64,000 nt of DNA, from contig JBBQOS010000001.1 of NCBI GenBank assembly GCA_038331135.1, forward strand, positions 22,981 through 86,980. Reading direction: 5' to 3'. Positions 34,096 through 43,048 of the stretch are shown in pieces. Positions within the stretch are counted from its first letter, which is position 1, and each line of letters opens with the position of its first letter. A model generated the notes under the pieces. It saw nothing but the letters and a program-made list of their open reading frames with translations. It was not told the origin of the DNA and made no database searches. The DNA is from UBA9337 sp038331135 (lineage in GTDB: Bacteria > Patescibacteriota > Minisyncoccia > Moranbacterales > UBA9337). The translations under genes were made by a program, and so were the position numbers.

Positions 34096-35214
34096 TTACT
34101 TCTTTTTTTTCATATAATACAATCTTTGCTTTTCTGGCAACTTTTCTAGCGAATAACGCAGCATCGTTCGAGGCATGACCAGGGCATGTTTATCCAAAAA
34201 TTTTATCAATTCTGTTAAATTTCGCTTACCTATCTCTCGCAGCATCCAGCCCGTGGCCTTATGAATTAAGTCTTCCTTGTCTTGCAATAACATTTTTGCT
34301 AATTTCAAAGCATCTTTAAAATCTTTATTTTTTAAAAAATAAAAGGTAGCTAAAATGGCGATTCTTCTTTCCCATAATTTTTTTGAATTAACCAATTTAT
34401 AAAGTACCGCCCTATCTCCTCCTCTTTCCCAAAGATATCTACCCACGATATTGGGCACAGTCAAGTCTACTAGGTCCCAATTATTGACTGCTTTTAAATT
34501 TTTTAGATAAAATCGATAAATTTTTTGACGTAGTTTATCATCTCCTTTTTCATATTTGTAAGTTAAGATCAAAAGTCCTATCATCCTGCAGTCGTGATAT
34601 TCACTTTTTAACAATTGCTTGATGCAGCTAAAGTTAAGCATACTAAATCTTTTGGCAATTTCTCTTTGAATCGGCATTATTAATCCTAAAAATTTATCCC
34701 CTTGTCCATATTGACCTTCACCTGTTTTAAAAAAACCAGACAAAACTACTGCTTTTTCTTTATTTCTATATTTATCTATTTCTTTAGCAATATCTTTAAA
34801 TTTCATAATTTTATTTTTTAGTTTTGATGATTTGTATATTTGTGGATGATAAGATTTTAATCTAACAATTTCTGTTTTTTCTAAGTCAAGTCTAAAAAGC
34901 TCATCTTTTAATTCATCAATAAAAAACCTCTGATCATAACCTAAGCAAATAACTGCTGGCTTATGTTTTTTTATTACTCCATATTTATTTTTTAATTCTC
35001 CCAAAATGACACTGTCGGACAAATTGCTAATTTTAATTGATTTAGCCCTATCAGTTTCTTTGTTTTGCGGAAACTCCCCTTTCACTTTTTTTACTGTTTT
35101 ATCGCGTGCTACTACCACAATTAAATAATCTCCGTATTTTCGAGCTTGTTTTAAAAAATTAACATGACCCTTGTGAAAAATATCAAAAGTTCCAAAAATC
35201 ATTACTTTTTTCAT
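34096..35214 (-). CDS. Fusion: cytidylyltransferase-like domain plus AlkD-like DNA alkylation repair domain
   Basis: One uninterrupted 372-residue frame with two unrelated domains. Residues 1-135 are a nucleotidyltransferase of the TagD/FAD-synthase group: GTFDIFHKGHVNFL carries the HxGH motif (about 15-18). The ISSxx-like signature is less clear (YHPQIYKSSKLKNK). Residues 137-372 are an AlkD-type HEAT-repeat protein: FFKTGEGQYGQGDKFLGLIMP (about 160), NNWDLVDLTVPNIVGRYL with the Trp-Asp pair (about 240), and DLIHKATGWMLREIGK (about 320). AlkD removes alkylated bases from DNA. No reason for coupling to a CMP/AMP-transfer domain is known to me. Both parts look complete. Confidence 0.85.
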   Translation of the reverse strand: MKKVMIFGTFDIFHKGHVNFLKQARKYGDYLIVVVARDKTVKKVKGEFPQNKETDRAKSIKISNLSDSVILGELKNKYGVIKKHKPAVICLGYDQRFFIDELKDELFRLDLEKTEIVRLKSYHPQIYKSSKLKNKIMKFKDIAKEIDKYRNKEKAVVLSGFFKTGEGQYGQGDKFLGLIMPIQREIAKRFSMLNFSCIKQLLKSEYHDCRMIGLLILTYKYEKGDDKLRQKIYRFYLKNLKAVNNWDLVDLTVPNIVGRYLWERGGDRAVLYKLVNSKKLWERRIAILATFYFLKNKDFKDALKLAKMLLQDKEDLIHKATGWMLREIGKRNLTELIKFLDKHALVMPRTMLRYSLEKLPEKQRLYYMKKKK

Positions 35215-35453
35215 AATTATATTCCCTTATTCTCTCGCCAGTTTCTAAATTTATTACTCTTTTTTACTGAACCACCAAATTGTGATAGCACCTAACGACT
35301 TTGGAAATTACTTTTTCAATCAAAAGCTCCCCCACCTTTAAATCATCTTGGAGTTTCAATCTTATTTTTCCAAAATATTAAATCTGTTTATTTAAAAATT
35401 CCCTATGAAAGCATATGACATAATAATAAATACCAAAAAGATTTGACTAATCG

Positions 35454-37046
35454 CTACCCAATCGGCAACTCTATAATAAAAGTCGAGCCTTTTTCTATGC
35501 CAGATGACTCGGCCCAAATTTTACCATGATGAGCCTGTATTATTTTTCTTCCGACATAAATACCCAATCCAATTCCGCCAGTCGCCAATTGATTAGCGTT
35601 GCTTCCTCTAGAAAATTTCTTAAATAAATCACCTATTTCACTTTTTGATATACCCATTCCTGTATCAGAAATAGCTATCCTAATCATTCCATAATTTGTT
35701 TTTTCTAGGCTTATCTTAATAAATCCCTTAACTGTATATTTAATAGAATTGTCGATAAGATTAGAAATAACTTCACGAATTTTCCCCGCATCCATGGTTA
35801 TATTGGGAATTTTATCTTTACTTATTTCCAATTTCAATTCCAAGCCTCTATCTCGGGCTCTTATCTTAAAAGTTTCATTTAACTCTTTTACAATTTTTTC
35901 GCAAGATTGGTTTGGCTTAAAATCATATTGCATCTTTCCAGATTCAATCCTTGAAATATTAAGAATGTCCTCCACTAATTCTATTAATCTCTCATTTGAT
36001 GCAAATGCTCTCGATAGCGAATCTCTGGTTTCATTGTCTAAATTATTATTAGGATCTTCTTTGGCCAAAGCTAAATAACCCTTAATAACGGTGGGTGGAG
36101 TCCTGAGCTGATGGGCCGCGATTGATATAAATTCATTTTTAGCATCATCTAATTTTTTTAACTTCTTATTACTAATTTCCAACTTTTTGCCCATCTTTTC
36201 CAATTTTTCCTTTTGAGAAACATCCTGCTTATAATTTTTAATTAGTAAATTTGCAAATATTAACAAAAACAAAAGCATTACTATTCGATAAACAATCTCA
36301 AAAAAACTATCTAAAAAAAATATCTCAGCTATACTAACCGTCAAAATTAAACCGATTAACGCTTGCGCAAAAAATATCTTCACATTTATTAAATTCTTTT
36401 TAATTGCCACATACACAAAAAGAAAAACAGTTAAAAATATTGACACTATTCCACTATAAAGATAATGTTCTATGCCGTAAAAAACAGGCAGACTAAAAAA
36501 CCCCAAAATAGCAATTAAAAATGAGCCCAGTAATATATTTCTATTGATTAGCTTAGTCTCTATATCTTTATTTTTGAGAGTAGCATTAAATAATTCTGCG
36601 ATTGTTAACAGGTAAAATCCTATATATACAAAAATTAAATATCCCACAAATGCTAGCCCACTTAACGAAATTGGACTAAATATTTCCAGGTTACCTTCTC
36701 TCAAATTATACAGATAAAATAACCCAAAAATAAAAGACGCCAGGTAGCCTAATGATACAATTAATTTTCTTTTTTTATTTAATAAGACAGTTATCCAGCA
36801 ATAATAAGTAACTGGGCTAAGTATCAAGCCTAGATTAAAGATACCAAAGAAAATATCTAAAAAACTTCGCGATTCGGATATGAGCCAAAAATAATAACCG
36901 AAGCTCCACCAGCCCAAAAGAAATAAGACCATTACAGAGATAACATTAACTTTTTTTACTTCTTCAAATAAAAAAGCTACAATCAAAACCACAGTAAAAA
37001 TACCTCCTGCAAAATAAAGTGCTGCCAATAAATTACTTAATTCCAT
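35454..37046 (-). CDS. Sensor histidine kinase with multi-TM input domain
   Basis: A 530-residue kinase. The N-terminal half has about eight TM helices (up to about residue 260), like 7TMR/MASE-type input modules, with no periplasmic domain. A coiled coil leads to HisKA with ISIAAHQLRTPPTVIKGYL (H-box, about 305-320). HATPase_c follows: N-box VISNLIDNSIKYT, G1 ISDTGMGIS, F-box GDLFKKFSRG, G2 GGIGLGIYVG. The TM-only input suggests sensing in or near the membrane. No response regulator is adjacent; the CheY-like protein at 21962 is the only one in view. Confidence 0.92.
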   Translation of the reverse strand: MELSNLLAALYFAGGIFTVVLIVAFLFEEVKKVNVISVMVLFLLGWWSFGYYFWLISESRSFLDIFFGIFNLGLILSPVTYYCWITVLLNKKRKLIVSLGYLASFIFGLFYLYNLREGNLEIFSPISLSGLAFVGYLIFVYIGFYLLTIAELFNATLKNKDIETKLINRNILLGSFLIAILGFFSLPVFYGIEHYLYSGIVSIFLTVFLFVYVAIKKNLINVKIFFAQALIGLILTVSIAEIFFLDSFFEIVYRIVMLLFLLIFANLLIKNYKQDVSQKEKLEKMGKKLEISNKKLKKLDDAKNEFISIAAHQLRTPPTVIKGYLALAKEDPNNNLDNETRDSLSRAFASNERLIELVEDILNISRIESGKMQYDFKPNQSCEKIVKELNETFKIRARDRGLELKLEISKDKIPNITMDAGKIREVISNLIDNSIKYTVKGFIKISLEKTNYGMIRIAISDTGMGISKSEIGDLFKKFSRGSNANQLATGGIGLGIYVGRKIIQAHHGKIWAESSGIEKGSTFIIELPIG

Positions 37047-37129
37047 AAAATAAGATTAATAAAAAGTATTTTAATTATACCAAAGATAGCCCAAAATTCA
37101 AAACTTATTTTTAAATATTATATCTGAGA

Positions 37130-37444
37130 TTATTTAAATTTTTTTGAAATATCTATAACTACACTAAAATCATCTTTATCATTAATGCCATTATATCTCT
37201 GGAAATCACACTTTTTACATCTGTGCAATATAAAATATCTTCCACCTTTTCTCAATTCTAATCCCACTGGACTCATTAATCCTCCACATTTCTCCATTCT
37301 ATCGCCGGGATTTATATCCACATGCTTGCTCCAAAGACATTTTTGACAATGATTAGTATACCCATCGCCACCAACCTCAAAACCGCAATTTTCACAAATA
37401 AAATCTTCTTTTTTCTTTTGAAATTTTTTAGTTAACATCGACAT
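37130..37444 (-). CDS. RNHCP-domain zinc-ribbon-like protein
   Basis: A 104-residue protein matching the RNHCP family: CENCGFEV near 18, YTNHCQKCLWSKHVD near 31, GDRMEKCGGLMSPVGLEL and HRCKKCDFQRYNGI near 75. Two CxxC pairs and an NHC motif suggest metal binding. The family name comes from its conserved motif and its function is unknown. It lies 5 bp from the DUF192 gene, in one operon with the glycolipid transferase upstream. Confidence 0.88.
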   Translation of the reverse strand: MSMLTKKFQKKKEDFICENCGFEVGGDGYTNHCQKCLWSKHVDINPGDRMEKCGGLMSPVGLELRKGGRYFILHRCKKCDFQRYNGINDKDDFSVVIDISKKFK

Positions 37445-37449
37445 TGTTG

Positions 37450-37899
37450 CTATTTCTTAAGCTTATCACCTACTTGGATCTCGCATCGACTTGCATCATT
37501 AGCGTTTAATTCTAAAACTTTATCTGATTTTTCGTTAGAATCATAAACGTTCTTAGATTGATGATTAACATTTTGAATAATATCGACAACTTTATTATCG
37601 CGCAACCAAATTATATCTATCGGAAAGCGCATATCTTTCATCCAAAAAAAATAATCACCCTCTTTGTCAAATACAAATAGCATTCCACAGTCATTGCAAA
37701 GAGTGTCTCGACCGGCGAGACCTTTTTTTCTATCATCTTCACCACTAACTGCCTCTATATTAAAAACGCAATTTCCAAGAGAAGCTCGCCTCCCATTACT
37801 ATCATAAATACTGTTTTTATTTTTCAGGTATAAAAATATTCCTAATGCCAAAAGAACCGCCAATAAAATCAACATAGCCAAAATTTTATTTTTTTTCAT
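37450..37899 (-). CDS. DUF192 protein, membrane-anchored
   Basis: A 149-residue protein with an N-terminal TM/signal anchor (ILAMLILLAVLLALGIFLYL, about 6-25) and a complete DUF192 domain: DDRKKGLAGRDTL, GMLFVFDKEGDYFFWMKDM, and FPIDIIWLRDNKVVDI. The domain is about 110 residues and usually lies outside the membrane; no function is established. It overlaps the transferase gene at 37886 by 14 bp. Confidence 0.9.
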   Translation of the reverse strand: MKKNKILAMLILLAVLLALGIFLYLKNKNSIYDSNGRRASLGNCVFNIEAVSGEDDRKKGLAGRDTLCNDCGMLFVFDKEGDYFFWMKDMRFPIDIIWLRDNKVVDIIQNVNHQSKNVYDSNEKSDKVLELNANDASRCEIQVGDKLKK

Positions 37900-38938
37900 A
37901 TATTTTTTTTGATATCAATTTTTCTTTTTTATTAATAAATCCATAAAAAAACAGCATTAAAAATAGCAAACAAAACATTATCAATACCTTTTCTAAACCT
38001 TTAGCGTTTAACGCCACAATCGCCACCAAGATAGTAACTGAATAAAAAAATATATTTATCTGCCAATACGACCAACCTATTTTCATTAATTTATAGTGCA
38101 AGTGCTCTTGATCGGCAGCAAATATCGATTTTCTATCCAATAATCTTTTTAAAATCACCCAAAAAAAATCGATTAACGGAATAAATAGAATTAATAAAGT
38201 AGTGGCTATTTTTGTTCCGGCAAAAATAGATAATCCCGCCACAATAAATCCCACAAAAAAAATTCCACTACTCCCTACTATTATTTTAGCGGGTGGAAAA
38301 TTAAATGTCAAAAATCCCAAAATCGATCCACTTAAAGCCATGGCAAGTATTCCAACGGGCGGTTGATTTACCTCAGGCTTTAAGGATAACAGAAATATGG
38401 CCAATACTCCAACCAAATAAACCCCCATACTTAATCCATCCATTCCATCCAGCCAGTTCATGGAATTTATTAAAATTATGGACCAAATACTTGCCAGCAG
38501 AATTACTATTAAAATTTTTAACGCATTATCAAGTAAGATAACATCGCCTAATGGATTTGATATAGAATATATCTTAACTCCGCAAATAAAAATCAAAACT
38601 ACGGACAGTGTTTGAAAGAATAGTTGTTTTTTCCAGCTGACTTCTTTAAGATCATCCCAAAATCCCACTGCAAAAATTATCAAGCTACCCAATAAGATAC
38701 CTCCAATATCCTGAGTTATCACCAAATTTTTATCCAATAAAATAACACTCAAAAAAGAAACTGCAATGGCAATTCCTCCCCACCGAGATATGTTTTTGCT
38801 ATGAATATGACGGTTTTCTTTCCTATTTTTTTCTCTACCTAAAAAAAATTTACCTGTAATATATTTGATAACAAAAATTAAAACTACGCTTGTGCTAAAA
38901 GCGAAAATAAAAGGAAATAAATATAGATTTAAATTCAT
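37886..38938 (-). CDS. Polyprenyl-phosphate sugar-1-phosphate transferase (MraY/WecA family)
   Basis: A 350-residue protein with about ten TM helices. Family motifs are the first loop GREKNRKENRHIHSKNISRW with GG next (about 34-55), FWDDLKEVSWKKQL (the DD motif, about 92), NSMNWLDGMDGLSMG (NxxNxxDGxDGL, about 162) and the basic loop AADQEHLHYKLMKIGWS with the H-x-H pair (about 274). The order fits WecA/TagO-type enzymes that load a sugar-phosphate onto undecaprenyl phosphate to start a surface glycan. It is next to GT4 at 39012, in keeping with polymer initiation. Confidence 0.88.
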   Translation of the reverse strand: MNLNLYLFPFIFAFSTSVVLIFVIKYITGKFFLGREKNRKENRHIHSKNISRWGGIAIAVSFLSVILLDKNLVITQDIGGILLGSLIIFAVGFWDDLKEVSWKKQLFFQTLSVVLIFICGVKIYSISNPLGDVILLDNALKILIVILLASIWSIILINSMNWLDGMDGLSMGVYLVGVLAIFLLSLKPEVNQPPVGILAMALSGSILGFLTFNFPPAKIIVGSSGIFFVGFIVAGLSIFAGTKIATTLLILFIPLIDFFWVILKRLLDRKSIFAADQEHLHYKLMKIGWSYWQINIFFYSVTILVAIVALNAKGLEKVLIMFCLLFLMLFFYGFINKKEKLISKKIYEKK

Positions 38939-39011
38939 ACTAGCAAATTAACACATCAACATTAAAACAAAATAACAATTTAGCAATCCAACTTCTTAAC
39001 TAATCAACTGC

Positions 39012-40127
39012 TCAACTATTTAGCGCCTTAAACTTATCGTATTCTTCTTTAATATATTTTTTAATCTTTTCTTTAAAAATGTTTTTATTAAATTTTAATG
39101 CTTTGGATCTTATATAGTCACCGTCAAATTCCAGCTTTAAAAATTCATTAACCGCTTTGATTACTGAAGTGGCTGTTTGCTTTTCAATAAAAATTCCCGT
39201 CTTGCCTTCTTCCAAGTTTTCTACTATATCTCCACCTCGATAAGCAATTAACGGACGTCCGGCAGCCATCGCTTCAATAGCCACAATCCCAAAATCCTCT
39301 TCTTGCGGAAAAACGAAAGCTCTACAATTGGCATAATATTTAGGAAGATGCACGTCATCCACTCGTCCCAAAAATTCTATATTATCCTTGGCAATTTTTT
39401 TCATTTTTTTTAGTTCCGGACCTCGACCAATAATTTTAAGTGGCAACCCCAATTCATTAAAAGCTTCAATTACAATATCGTGTCTTTTGTATGTTATTAA
39501 TCTACCTACGATTAAAAAATAATCCTCCCTCTTAGCGGCGCCTTTTTCTATATAAAAATTTTCCACATTTACTGGGGGATTAATTACTATGGAATCTTTT
39601 TTATAATATTTTTTTATCCGCTTGGCGACAAAATTGGAATTAGCAATAAAATTATCCACACGAGTAGCGCTGACTGAATCCCAAATTCTAATGTAATTCA
39701 TAAAAAATGGAACCATTTTTTTTATAAAAGATGGCAAACCAAAATCATCTGTATATTTCTGACAATCATCCCAAGCATAACGCATCGGAGTATGCATATA
39801 ACAAATATGCAAAGTGTCGGGTGAAGTAATAATACCTTTGGCGTAGCTAGAAGAATCAGAAAGAACAATATCGTAAGACGAGAAATCAAATTGCTCGATT
39901 GCACTCGTCATCAAAAGCGGAAAAATCCTATGCCTTTTTCGAGCCAAGGGAAAATGTTGCAAAAAAGAAGTGTGAATTTTTTTGTCCGCAAAAACACCAT
40001 GCATTAATTTTTTATCATACATAATAGTATAGATATGTGCCTCGGGAAAAATTTCTGTAAAACACTCAAGAACTCTTTCCGCTCCCCCGCATTGGACTAA
40101 ATAATCATGGACTAAAGCAATCTTCAT
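39012..40127 (-). CDS. Glycosyltransferase family 4
   Basis: A 371-residue GT-B enzyme. The N-terminal motif is MKIALVHDYLVQCGGAERVL with the GGAER loop, the donor domain has FLIVGRLITYKRHDIVIEAF (about 210), and the E-x7-E motif is EEDFGIVAIEAMAAGRPLIA (about 295). It resembles WbaZ/mannosyltransferase-like enzymes. It lies 73 bp upstream of the MraY/WecA-like gene and probably adds sugars to that lipid carrier. Confidence 0.88.
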   Translation of the reverse strand: MKIALVHDYLVQCGGAERVLECFTEIFPEAHIYTIMYDKKLMHGVFADKKIHTSFLQHFPLARKRHRIFPLLMTSAIEQFDFSSYDIVLSDSSSYAKGIITSPDTLHICYMHTPMRYAWDDCQKYTDDFGLPSFIKKMVPFFMNYIRIWDSVSATRVDNFIANSNFVAKRIKKYYKKDSIVINPPVNVENFYIEKGAAKREDYFLIVGRLITYKRHDIVIEAFNELGLPLKIIGRGPELKKMKKIAKDNIEFLGRVDDVHLPKYYANCRAFVFPQEEDFGIVAIEAMAAGRPLIAYRGGDIVENLEEGKTGIFIEKQTATSVIKAVNEFLKLEFDGDYIRSKALKFNKNIFKEKIKKYIKEEYDKFKALNS

Positions 40128-40293
40128 AAAGCATTCACTTTAACATATTAACATTTTAGCAAGACAATTTCGTAATTTGCACAAATTTTTCAATTATGTC
40201 ATCTCGACCTTATGGAGAGATCTAAATAAGCGAATAAATTTAAAACACTAAACAATATATCATTAAAACAATTAAACCAAATTTCCTATCATA

Positions 40294-41253
40294 TTATTTG
40301 TAAATTTGTACCAGATTCGTACTTTTGTAGTGGGTCAAATAAACATTTTCCAAAAGACACGCCACTGTCACTGGTCCCACTCCTCCTGGAACTGGAGAGA
40401 TAAATGCATTAGTATTTTCAAATGATTTAGTGTCGACATCCCCCACGGTTTTTCCATCAACTTTATTTATCCCACCATCAATTATAATTACATCATCCTT
40501 GATCATACTGCTATTTAATAAGTTGGGTACTCCACAGGCCACTACAACGATATCAGCTTCTCTTAAAATATTTTTATTTTCATCAATTTTATCAGCCATA
40601 AAATACTGGGATTTTATTTTTATTTTTCGAAAATATTCTTGCATCACTAGTCCGAAATCATCTGATTTACAAATAATTATCGCTTTACTACATTTAAATA
40701 ATTTCGATCCATTAAATTTACGAACGACAGTCTCCTCTCCATCTTTGTACTCAAGGGGGGAGATGTTCAGCAAGACAGAGGGGGTTTCATTTTCTATTTC
40801 CAAATCCATCAATACGCTTTCCACCATTTTAATAATCGCCTTGGGAAAAACAGGAAAAAGAGTTGCTTGATTTTTTGAAAAACACTTTTGATTCTCATCA
40901 CAAAAACCATCCACATCTTTTTTAGGCGAAATAGCATTAATAATTTTATTCTTATCTAAACCATCAGGCAGTGGCAGTTGCACAATCACTCCGTCAATAT
41001 TGTTATCATCATTTATTTCTTTTATTTTTTCCAGAATAATTTCCTCTTTTACATTTGCGTCATATTTGTAAAGAAAGAAATTAAAGCCAATTTTTTTGGC
41101 TGCTTTTTCTTTTAAGCCCACATAAATTTTAGAGGCCTCGTCTTTTCCTATTAGAATAACCGCCAAAGTCGGTTTGGTTTCTCTATCTTCTATATGGCTT
41201 TTAATATTGGTTAAAATATCGTCAGCTATTTTTCTACCTTCGATCAACTGCAT
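40294..41253 (-). CDS. folD: FolD-type methylenetetrahydrofolate dehydrogenase/cyclohydrolase with inserted repeat
   Basis: A 319-residue protein, about 30 residues longer than usual. The catalytic lysine is in YVGLKEKAAKKIGF (about 48), QLPLPDGLDKNKIINAISP matches the family, and the C-terminal SPVPGGVGPVTVACLLENV is intact. Two oddities: the DVDGFxxxNxGxL...PCTP block reads DVDGFCDENQKCFSKNQA then FPVFP, so PCTP is lost. A stretch of about 20 residues (ETPSVLLNISPLEYKDGEE) is encoded by a dispersed DNA repeat (40735-40792) that also occurs outside genes. It makes one-carbon folate units if active; the changes leave doubt. Confidence 0.85.
   Translation of the reverse strand: MQLIEGRKIADDILTNIKSHIEDRETKPTLAVILIGKDEASKIYVGLKEKAAKKIGFNFFLYKYDANVKEEIILEKIKEINDDNNIDGVIVQLPLPDGLDKNKIINAISPKKDVDGFCDENQKCFSKNQATLFPVFPKAIIKMVESVLMDLEIENETPSVLLNISPLEYKDGEETVVRKFNGSKLFKCSKAIIICKSDDFGLVMQEYFRKIKIKSQYFMADKIDENKNILREADIVVVACGVPNLLNSSMIKDDVIIIDGGINKVDGKTVGDVDTKSFENTNAFISPVPGGVGPVTVACLLENVYLTHYKSTNLVQIYK
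40735..40792. repeat. Dispersed repeat copy inside folD
   Basis: CTCTCC...TTGTACTCAAGGGGGGAG...AGAGGGGGTTTC. It matches the copies at 41265-41311 and 60515-60570 in the same orientation and is translated in frame within folD. Confidence 0.75.
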
Positions 41254-41264
41254 AAATCAAGCAC

Positions 41265-41311
41265 CTTCTCCACATTGTACCCAAGGGGGAGATTGAGAGG
41301 GGATTATTCTT
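41265..41311. repeat. Dispersed repeat copy upstream of folD
   Basis: CTCCACATTGTACCCAAGGG then GGAGATTGAGAGGGGATT, the same element as inside folD, in intergenic DNA 12 bp before the folD start. Confidence 0.75.
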
Positions 41312-41619
41312 ATTATACCAACATTTTCCCTCCCTGTCTTTGCCTGCCCGCTTCACTGAGGCGAGCCCCGTCAAACAATATTTGATTAGGGGTGGTATTC
41401 AAAGGAAAGATTAAGAGAGATTATTTCTATAATTTCAATATTTCAATATTAACACAAACCCTAAAATACCGCTATTGACTTTTTGCCTAAAATGTGCCAT
41501 CACTTAAAGTCAGCTAAGGATATTTATTTCAACGCCTGCTACGCTAAGTACAAACTCAACCCAGGAGACTTGCTATGTCAAGAATACTAACATCATAAAA
41601 AAATTAAGCACTTTTTTGC

Positions 41620-41652
41620 ATAAAAAAATCACGTTAAGTGTGATTTTATATT
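41620..41652. terminator. Bidirectional terminator-like hairpin
   Basis: AAAATCAC (41625-41632) pairs with GTGATTTT (41640-41647), with A-runs before and T-runs after. No nearby gene clearly uses it. Confidence 0.5.
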
Positions 41653-41737
41653 TGAAGTAAGATTTAAAGAATTAACATTTTTGATGCAATTTTAAATTTT
41701 TATATTTATCAACAAGATTTTTCTGATCATTTGCTGA

Positions 41738-41848
41738 TTACCTGGTAGCTTTCAAAATTGCCTTTTTCTGCTCTCTTGAGTTAATAAGCTCTTTCAAAAT
41801 TATACGCTTGGCCTCTTCTTTCTTATTTTTTGTAAATATATTTTCCAT
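41738..41848 (-). CDS. 36-residue ORF, possibly a gene fragment
   Basis: ATG at 41848 opens a frame coding MENIFTKNKKEEAKRIILKE and ending KAILKATR, a highly charged helix-like peptide. A stop lies 10 codons upstream of the ATG. Composition is coding-like, but no family is recognised. It may be the tail of a decayed gene next to the RhuM-Fic pseudogene. Confidence 0.3.
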   Translation of the reverse strand: MENIFTKNKKEEAKRIILKELINSREQKKAILKATR

Positions 41849-42011
41849 ATAATTAATTCGATATAGAGCATCTTCATCTTATTGTTTTTTAGCAACCTAG
41901 CCACTAAATTAAAAATAATTGTCATTTTAGACGCACGTGCTATATTTTGACAACTTTTATTTTAAAAGCTTATCTTTTTTATATTTTCCTCGATACCCGA
42001 TTTTTAATTTC

Positions 42012-42872
42012 TTATAACGTAAAAGCACCACTCCTTTTATTGCCGTCCGCAAAAGGATGGTTTTTTACCATGAAATATAAAAGATGAGTCGCTTTTTCCT
42101 CAACACTCGGATAAAGATCCTTTCCCCCAAAGGATTGCATCACATTTCCGACAATTCCCGCTGTAGCTTCCCTACTTCTTTCTTTTGCAAAAAGTTCTGT
42201 AGCCTGTTTTCCGATAATCAATTTTTTCTTGAGTTCCAAAATAGCTAACATTAACTCGTCTGCTGTAAAAACGACTTGTTTTTTTGTGGCTCCAGTCCCA
42301 GGTAATCTATCACTATCATATGCGTCCAACGAAAACCAAGTGTCTGCAAAAGCATTCACTAATTCCAAAATGTCTTGGGCTTTTATCTTATTACCTTTTG
42401 GTAAAAGAGCTTTCACATCAGAAACTGCTTGCAAGAATTTTTCATAATTTTGGGCAACACGATTTCTGTTTATAGTATATCCACTAATTATATGCTGTTT
42501 AAGTATTTTATTGGCCCATTTCCTAAAATCTATTGCTTTTTTAGAGCTTGTCCTATATCCCACAGATAAAACCACATCTAATGAATAAAAAGCTACGGGC
42601 TTATCAGAATTTGCAATATGCATTTTTTGCATATTGCTTCTCTCATCTATTTCCTTGTCCTTAAAAATGCTTCTTACATGCCTTGAAATAACTGACTGAT
42701 CTTTTTCATATAACTTAACGATTTGAGCCTGATTTAATCAGACACTTTCATTTTCAAAATAAACATTCAAATCAACCTCTTTTCCAGCGGTTTTATAAAT
42801 CACGATTGATCCCCTATTCTTTTTTTTCTTGCCCGCCTTAGCCTTGGCGGCGGCGAGTTCCTTCTTTTTCAT
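42012..42872 (-). pseudogene. RhuM-Fic family gene, broken by an internal TGA and truncated at the 3' end
   Basis: From ATG 42872 the frame reads MKKKELAAAKAKAGKKKNRG, GSIVIYKTAGKEVDLNVYFE, ENESV, then TGA (42738-42740), then LNQAQIVKLYEKDQSVISRH in the same frame. Relatives usually read W at that position (xxxxWLTQAQ), so this is a TGG-to-TGA nonsense change. The open part codes the RhuM middle region and a Fic domain with the active motif HPFADGNKRSG, but stops two residues later (AFTL), about 90 residues short. The gene is therefore dead twice over. Fic enzymes transfer AMP to proteins; RhuM-Fic genes often travel with mobile or defence loci. Confidence 0.8.
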
Positions 42873-42969
42873 TTTATTTTTTATTAATAGACTACACCGC
42901 TATTATACCATCACTATAATTACTATCAACAGATATCAAACCCAAATGATTTTTTACTTCTTACGAAGG

Positions 42970-43006
42970 GTATCTTAAAAGGTACCTTTGGGGGTACCTT
43001 TTAATT
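42970..43006 (-). terminator. Terminator of recA
   Basis: AAAAGGTACC (42977-42986) pairs with GGTACCTTTT (42993-43002) with a 6-nt loop, located 46 bp after the recA stop on the minus strand. Confidence 0.75.
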
Positions 43007-43048
43007 ATATAACGTTTTAAATATAAAACAAATTTAATTTATATTAAA

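Larger units (their letters stand above)
41254..42011. other. 758-bp mostly non-coding region with a repeat copy and a hairpin
   Basis: It contains a dispersed-repeat copy (41265-41311), a TTGACT box near 41475 without a clear -10, and a hairpin at 41625-41647. A 36-codon minus-strand frame (41738-41848) is described separately. The rest has stops in all frames. Confidence 0.6.

Noticed and set aside
42738..42740. TGA read as Trp or Gly (altered genetic code)
   Set aside because: Intact genes such as the HAD phosphatase at 24329 end in TGA, and other long genes contain no in-frame TGA. The gene with the TGA is also truncated, so it is a pseudogene.
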